A program made the translations under genes and the position numbers. Below are positions 57,637 through 64,000 of a DNA stretch of 64,000 nt, one piece after another. The first letter of the stretch is position 1. Each line of letters opens with the position of its first letter. The stretch comes from Nelumbo lutea (Eukaryota > Streptophyta > Magnoliopsida > Proteales > Nelumbonaceae), in assembly GCA_022828595.1 (NCBI GenBank), contig JAKGHH010000005.1, positions 30,206,193-30,270,192 on the forward strand. Direction: 5' to 3'. A model generated the notes under the pieces. It saw nothing but the letters and a program-made list of their open reading frames with translations, was not told where the DNA came from and made no database searches.

Positions 57637-57740
57637 AACACACACACACACACACACCTAGTGTTAAGTTGAGTTGCATCTAAGCCATCTCTCTCTCTCT
57701 CTCTCTCTCTCTCCCTCCCTTACTCACAAATCTCCCCCCC
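57637..57740. repeat. (CA)n / (CT)n / poly-C compound microsatellite
   Basis: (CA) run at about 57637-57657, (CT) run at about 57688-57713, then C-rich CTCCCCCCCCCTC-type sequence. Confidence 0.93.
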
Positions 57741-58400
57741 CCTCTCTCCCCCACTCATAGCTCTCTCTCTCATGGTCACAGTAAAGAATCCAATGATGCC
57801 TTTTATCAGATATGGCCTAATTGTACATGTGGATAGCCCTGCAACCAACTTCTTAGAGGAATATGTTGTATCCAACTCTACTTTACAATACTTATAGTAT
57901 ACATCTTCAGCTTCTCTCAACTGTTATATGAACAATAAGAATTCCCCCTGAACCCAGCAATTTGCTTTTGACCCTTGGACCATGAGTCATACACACTTAG
58001 ATTCTCCCCTTGAACACAACATAGGATTTTTTCATCCTACACACCTCATCGGTAGGACAAGTTGATGTGAGTATAAGACATCAACAATGTAATTAACTAT
58101 ACATATATTTCAAGCAACAATCATATGATGGCATACTAGAAACAAAGAGTTATAACAAGAAAGTTCCATTATACTAGTAAGTCAAAAGTATCATTATAGA
58201 AGTAAGTACTAAGGAGTGTTAAAAACTACTATAGCTGCAACCAACTAGTTAATATGTTTCATCAGCAAGTGCATCAACCTAATTTTGGTTATAATAAAAA
58301 ATGGTAGAAGTGTTCCATTGTCCAATTCATAACAAGACAAGATGTACTACTGCATTCCACCAAAATCAGTCATCTTAGATATGATGGATAGGACCATCTA
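57741..58400. other. No gene recognised
   Basis: Short frames only. It may include the outer part of the Harbinger relic, but no terminal repeat was identified. Confidence 0.4.
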
Positions 58401-58719
58401 AGCCCTAAATGGCTTGTCCCTCGCAAGGAAAATCTTTGCTTCCTTCTCATGTTCACCTAGGTACCCAAAAGATAGTGTTTCGAACCTGGATGTCATACAT
58501 TTCCAAGTCCATAACTTCCTTCCATAAACGGTTCAAGAAATCCATCTCAGTCTCCATTGTAAGTGCAGATACAATTTTTGACATTGTAATATTCATTCTA
58601 TCAATTGGATCAATAAAGTCCTAGTTGGGCTTCGGTTTTAATCCATGCACTCTTTTTTTTTTTAGCTTGAGGAACCTACCCCATGGTTGTTGTTGGAGAC
58701 TAATTGGGTACCATCTTCA

Positions 58720-59241
58720 CAAACGAATTCATCAACAGTCAGTGGGGTTGTTGCACATCATTGATCTCAAGGTCATCTCTTCAGCATCATCAACATCAAC
58801 ATTACACTCAGTCATGGACTCAAACCCTGCCATAGCCTTCCCACTAGTAGGCTGATCATTTCCCATAACTGTTTGCATCTCCTCAAACATCTCCATCACC
58901 TTGCCTTTAATGCACAGTGCAAATGGATTGGCCTGCATTGTAGATGACATCATTACCGGTTGCTAATTTTTAAGTATTAATTAAAAAAACCAAATAAGCC
59001 ACATTTACCTTGATGGAATCATCCAAACAACTGGGTCAGCTATGATTTGATTTTTGGATTCATTCCAGCCAAAGCCACTAGTCCCAAGCAGCTTCTTGGC
59101 TTCCATGTATATGGGTTTTAATGTTCTCATTCTATTCTTAATATGGGGTGTTCTCATATCAATATTGAAACAGATAGTCATCTCCTTGCATACTGATGTG
59201 TATGTAGATGTCCAAAACCCCTTATCAATTTTATTGCCCAA
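58720..59241 (-). pseudogene. Myb/SANT-like ORF1 of a PIF/Harbinger element
   Basis: The minus-strand frame 59241-59005 carries a Myb/SANT-like DNA-binding domain (KGFWTSTYTSVCKEM, then HIKNRMRTLKPIYMEAKKLL, then GTSGFGWNESKNQII). A good donor (ATCAAG|GTAAAT) follows, then a second stretch at 58953-58735 (KGKVMEMFEEMQTVMGND and an acidic region). The pair of this ORF with a nearby DDE transposase on the same strand fits PIF/Harbinger elements, where ORF1 assists the transposase. The domain could also belong to a host Myb/SANT-like gene. The start context is unclear and the second exon ends in consecutive stops. Confidence 0.7.
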
Positions 59242-59699
59242 TGAGATAAATTAATGCCTTGTTCATGGCATCATTCCATCTTATTGTCGACTTCAATCAC
59301 CCTTTTTGGACATAGTTTGAGAGATAGACAACACATTATTTCCCTTACTGCCATCTTTCCTATTACTAATAGATGTTCTTGTTGTATCTCTACTAGAGAC
59401 CATCCCTACCAAAGTATTCCATTTCATGCAGTAAATAACACATAGACATGTACATACACTATCATAAAGAAATATTGAAAATACCTTTAGTAATCAACAA
59501 CATAAAAATAGCATTGTACAATACAAAAATAAAGTGTTCAAACTATATTGTTGATATATTAAACTGCTTATACCAAGTCATGAATATCTAATAAAACAAA
59601 TAACTTGGATGTTTGTTTTAAACATTATAAGAACTACAATTAAAACAAATTGGTTCTAAAAATGATGATGAGTAAATCCAAATACTACAACTCCTAATC

Positions 59700-61068
59700 A
59701 TCTCTGCAATTTCCTCCAATCCCGGAACATGTTTGACCCAATTTGGTCCCCAAATGTGGACCACCTTGCTAGTTCGTTTCTTTGTAGCCTTGGTGTAAGA
59801 GAATCTGCATTGGTGCTTTCATCACAAATTCATCCCCACCGGATGTATTTTGCCTATCTGCCTCACGGATCCCTTCTCAGGTGTACTGGTCATGTGGATC
59901 AACTCCTATGATATGGTTGTGAAGCACATAACAAGTTATAACAATCTTGACCTCTGTGTCAAAGTCAAAATGTTGTGTTGCATCAAGGATTGCCCAACGC
60001 TTCTTCAGAACACTGAAAGCACGTTCCTTTGCATTTCTCAATGATGAATGCCTGTGGTTGAAAATCTCCCTAGGGGACTCTGAAAACCGGCCTTGTATCT
60101 CATTGAGGTGGTATCTTGTGCCTCAATAAGGTGCTAGGAAGCCTGGCATGTCTCTATGTCTAGCATCTACTAAGTAGTATTTTCTTATAGTTCGTGGAGT
60201 GATCATTGACAATAAGCAGTTAGTTAAGGCAATGGAGTCCACTATTCGAGTATTAGAAAGGATAAACTATCAATTTAAGTTACCTTTTGGGACTTGGAGT
60301 TTGCATTCCCTTCTTAGGGAATTATAGAGGACTGTGGCATCAATGGCCAAAACCTTCCACCCAGCTAATACACTGCAGCCATTACATTTTGTGTTGTTTT
60401 TCCCTTTCTACCATGAAACTAGCCTTGTTCCTCAACATGCACTTTGCATGGGATATGGGTCCCATCAATTGCACCTATACAATCCTACATTTAACTGAAT
60501 TATGTTAATTTCATAGTTTATGGAGGTTTTAAGGAAAAAAGTGTAAACATCTGTTATATACCTTAAAATATGGCATAAATTGGGAGTCATTCCTAATATC
60601 CAGGGGTACTTGTTCTCCAGTTGGTTTTATAACCAACAAAAGGTAAAATCTAAGTACAACATGCAGGACTTTGTGGAAATACCGGCTTACAGCCTCTTGT
60701 GAACACTTGAAGGTAACATGTATGACACTACTCCTTTCATTATGCCCTACAGTGTACAAAAACATTGCAATTTTCTCTTCGACAGACATGTTAATGGTTT
60801 GCCGGAGTCCACTATGTATCACAAGTAAATGACAGAGGGAATCAAAACATGGCTTTCTCATCCTAATTTGAGAAAAACAGGATGCCTCACTACTAAATAC
60901 GGTGTTAAGAAAAACTCCCTTCCCTAGGCTTCTAACCTCTTGCACCTTTTGACTCATAGATTCAGTATACTGTTTGACGATGACAACCACTGCAAGATAT
61001 GTCATAATGGCACTAATGGTTGTACTAATCCGCCTATGCTTGGCCACAATATCATGTGTTACCCTCAT
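59700..61068 (-). pseudogene. PIF/Harbinger transposase (DDE_Tnp_4), decayed
   Basis: Exon 1 (61068-60562) covers the helix-turn-helix part (RMRKPCFDSLCHLL, MSVEEKIAMFLYTVGHN, KCSQEAVSRYFHKVL). A 77-bp GT-AG intron (60561-60485) joins it in frame to DCIGAIDGTHIPCKVHV, which holds the first catalytic Asp. The second Asp is in YYLVDARHRDMPGF (about 60165) and the Glu in NAKERAFSVLKKRW (about 60020), so the DDE triad residues survive. Stops at about 60419 and 60126, and a frameshift near 60375, disable it. Intact relatives are about 400 residues. It probably formed one element with the Myb ORF downstream. Confidence 0.85.
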
Positions 61069-62074
61069 GCTTGACTAACAAGTCAAAAGAATGCCATGAG
61101 ACAACATGCCATTGTAAGACAGTATAAAAATAAATTGGGTGTCAAATGTGGTACTTCATTTTATTCTAGTTTGAATATGAATTTTGTATTATGTGAACAT
61201 AAATGTAAATAGTACAAATTAGTTGCAAATAACCACTCACCCATTTCTTTATTGGGAGAGCTAGAGCTATATAACCACTCACCCATTGCTATTAGTGTTC
61301 AGAACACTGCCTAAAACTTGATCATGGTCAACTTAACTCAATTCTATATAACAACCCATTTCCCAGGTAAATCAACAACAAAAGCTATATTGAACCTTGT
61401 TTATTGATAACAGAAAAATGTATATTTTTTTAAAGTAGCTAATCAACTTCACCTCTGGCACCCAAAGATCTATTGGACAATGAGTTGAGATATTAGAACA
61501 GTCAACTCATGATCTAGTAACCTCAACAGGTCAACATGCTGTCAGTCTTTCAGAAGGCTGCCTAAAAGGTAATCCTAGTTAGCTGAACCGAGTTCTATAA
61601 CAATCCCTTTTCCCAGGTAAGCCAGATGCCAATGAAAAACACTTGCTAATATTAGACCTTGATTACTAAAAAAGGATATTATATTAAAGTAATCAACTAC
61701 ACCTCTAGACAGACTGTTAGTGAGTTGGCATTTCTTTGGACCAATTTGAACTATATGTTAATTTTGGAATCCAAAAATCTATCCTTGAATGACAAACCAA
61801 TTGGCTTTTTTTATGAGCCTTCTACTACTCTAAGGTTTGAATTATCAACAAGCAATGCAATTTTGGTCCCCATTGGTCAATTCCTATTGTGATCACAGCT
61901 GCAACAAAAGTTAAGCTTCATCTACAATTAAGACCTTACATTAGAAAACTCCAAATGAAAAAAGAAATTAAAAAAAAATGTTCCATGGATAACGTAACAA
62001 AACCCAACTTCCATATCATATTCATATCATACTACCATATTTGCATATGCTCCCGTTTTTCTTTTCTTCTTCCT
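61069..62074. other. No gene recognised
   Basis: CCCTTTTCCCAGGTAA-like and AACCACTCACCCAT blocks are repeated (61245 and 61273; 61365 and 61610). Otherwise no domain. Confidence 0.4.
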
Positions 62075-62568
62075 AATCAATGATTTTGAGCCTAAGATCG
62101 TAAATTTTGGACTATCCAAATTTTCTCAAAGGTGGATCTAGCTTAGAGTTCTCTAGGATTCAAGGAACAAAAGGGTACATGGCGCAGAGTGGTCTTTGAA
62201 CCTTTCCTATTAGTGCCATGGTTGATGTGTACAGTTATGGGGTTGTACTCCTAGAAATTGTGAAGGGTACTCGACTTTCCAATTGGGTGGTTGTGGATGG
62301 AGAAGAGGAGGCAAAGATAACAAGATTTCTCAAGATGGTAAAGAAGAAGATTGAAAGTATAGAAGATGCATGGGTTGAAGATATAGTCGATCCAAAATTG
62401 CAAGGATAGTTCAACAGGAATCAAGCAGTAATGATGATTAACATAGGTATATCTTGTGTGGAGGAGGATAGAAGCAAGAGGCCAACCATGGACATGGTAG
62501 TGCAAGCTCTACTAGAATGTGAAAATGATGAACCGGAGATCTTTACTGCAAGGAATAGCATTTTGTAA
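62075..62568 (+). pseudogene. Receptor-like kinase C-terminal fragment (S-domain/ZmPK1 type)
   Basis: Pieces match the end of the kinase domain of G-type-lectin S-receptor kinases of the ZmPK1 group. The Mg-binding loop FEPKIVNFGLSKFSQR has Asn in place of the invariant Asp of DFG. Then come IQGTKGYMA, VDVYSYGVVLLEIVKG and LSNWVVVDGEEEA (62215-62310), EDAWVEDIVDPKLQG, and after an in-frame TAG (62407-62409) the tail AVMMINIGISCVEEDRSKRP and VVQALLECENDEPEI to TAA. Everything upstream (lectin, PAN, membrane span, ATP-binding lobe) is absent. It is a truncated, inactive duplicate. Confidence 0.8.
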
Positions 62569-64000
62569 TGTATGGAAAGAAAATGTACAGAACTTTCTTC
62601 CTACCATCATACATGGATGTTATTTGATGTAGTGATTTGCTTTTCTTATGAATAATTCAATAATTTTTGCAAAGACATTGTAACTTACGGCAATAAGCAT
62701 TATAAGATATGTTCATTTGTCTTTTTTCTGTTAAATAATATCTTGCATTCTAGCAAGGAGAGTGTATCCAATTCTAGCTTATGCATCCAAAAATGAAAAT
62801 ATCTATATACATGTATTCCGTGATCAATAGTTCGGATAGGAGCATTTGTTGTTTGGGCAATAAGTCAGTAACCTTATGTTATGAATGCAATTTCACACTT
62901 GAAATTTGTATGAACAAGGGCATTGAATAAGGTATGTACCAAATCATCAAAATTTCTGTCAACTTAAAAAGATTTCAAGTCTTATTCCCTATTTAAAAAA
63001 CATTTGATACCTTGCATTGGAAAGGAAGAAAATTCATTGGAATCAAGAAGAAGAAGAAGAAGAATGTATTTTTGAGGATATCCAAAAATGCAGTAGATCT
63101 GCATGTTTTGGTGTTTGGAATGCAAGGATGCATTGCTTTATTATTGGACCTATGATGGTTTTGCTTGTATTAACAGTTTCATACTTTCATTTTTTTTTCC
63201 AAAAGCCAACTCCATATTTGATGATTTGTTTTTTCAAGAAAAAAGGGGAAATCCAAAAATCATATTTTATGCTGAGAAATGATCTATGAATGATTTATCA
63301 ATACCATGGTAACTATAAATCTTGTATAAAGAAAGGCAAATATCACATACTCAAGAATAGGTCTTCATCAAACAACAATGATAAGAATAAAAAATGATTA
63401 ACAAACAAGAAGAATAACTTTCACCGTGCACATACTCGATTGTTGAAGACAAAGCGGAAGATGTGTAGATCTGAGAAAGAAGCAACAAAAAATGAAAAAA
63501 AAAACTTTTAGTCAAAGCAAAATACCGGATCTATATGTGTATATGGGCGAAGATGGATTTATACATCAGATCTGTGAAGCTCAAGACATATCTAATATTA
63601 CCTTGTTTAGATCGAAGTAAAGACTTCAACCCAGATGAAGATTGAACATGAAAATAAGCAAGAACTCCGACCATCGACCACCTAGATGAAGATTGGCAAG
63701 AACCCTGCAACCCAGACGACATGACCATAAAAAATGAAAAGACAAGTTAGTTTAAACACAAGAGGAGATCAGCATATTGATCGTCGAGCACCTACGACCA
63801 TGCCATGGTCAAAGATGGAAGTGAAAAAGTTACCGTTGGAAGAGAGGGACGTAGCAGATCTCCTCTCTCTCAGTTGAAAAGCACAAAAGCATACCCTAGT
63901 TACATTGTCACTCGAAGAGTGCAAGTTTGCATCCAAAAAATAGATGTAGTAGTGCACTCTTCGAATGATGCAATCCTATTAGAAAATATACTTTTACGCT
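62569..64000. other. No gene recognised
   Basis: Possible downstream sequence of the kinase fragment, then AT-rich DNA. An (AGA)n run lies at 63044-63062. No domain, RNA gene or repeat boundary identified. Confidence 0.4.

Noticed and set aside
61659..61892. Possible upstream lectin/PAN part of the receptor kinase
   Set aside because: The translated sequence shows no S-domain signature, so the kinase fragment is treated as truncated.
1..64000. tRNA, rRNA or snRNA genes
   Set aside because: I looked for tRNA B-box-like GGTTCGAATCC motifs and rRNA signatures on both strands and saw none convincing. tRNAscan-SE would settle it.

Overview
This window is nuclear DNA of a flowering plant. It is AT-rich, has GT-AG spliced exons, and is packed with plant transposon families: Ty1/copia, Ty3/gypsy, L1-type LINEs with RNase H, hAT, PIF/Harbinger and Helitron. 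A clearly plant-type nascent-polypeptide-associated complex beta (BTF3) gene is present. Large, repeat-filled introns suggest a medium to large genome, but the species cannot be named from what I can see.

The only gene that reads as intact is BTF3, on the minus strand. Its six exons run from about 42110 to 23417 and encode 155 residues. All five introns have GT-AG ends and every exon phase joins without a break. Introns 1, 2, 4 and 5 are 2.7 to 5.7 kb and are filled with LINE pieces, a decayed copia element and copies of a hAT-type non-autonomous element. Intron 3 is 217 bp.

Layout. 1-3094: 5' half of a minus-strand copia element (LTR, primer-binding site, gag, protease, integrase start). 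3.1-12.1 kb: AT-rich intergenic DNA with hAT-type non-autonomous elements, diffuse repeats and foldbacks. 12.2-13.0 kb: broken plant-mobile-domain fragment. 13.4-18.0 kb: decayed gypsy-like region with a strict 60-bp minisatellite next to a gag relic. 18.4-22.4 kb: hAT MITE, LTR-like DNA and a three-copy tandem repeat. 23.4-42.1 kb: BTF3. 42.7-45.7 kb: four small DNA elements and a 156-bp tandem duplication. 46.8-57.3 kb: a nested stack in which a Helitron-related sequence was invaded by a LINE (itself split by a solo LTR) and by a 3.3-kb hAT element (itself split by a Harbinger-like MITE). 58.4-61.1 kb: PIF/Harbinger Myb ORF and transposase relics. 62.1-62.6 kb: C-terminal fragment of an S-domain-type receptor kinase. 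The remainder shows nothing I can assign.

I found no tRNA, rRNA or CRISPR array, and no evidence of a new molecular system. The most informative features are the nested insertions whose target duplications can be read directly, the 60-bp periodic array, and the BTF3 gene preserved through transposon-filled introns.
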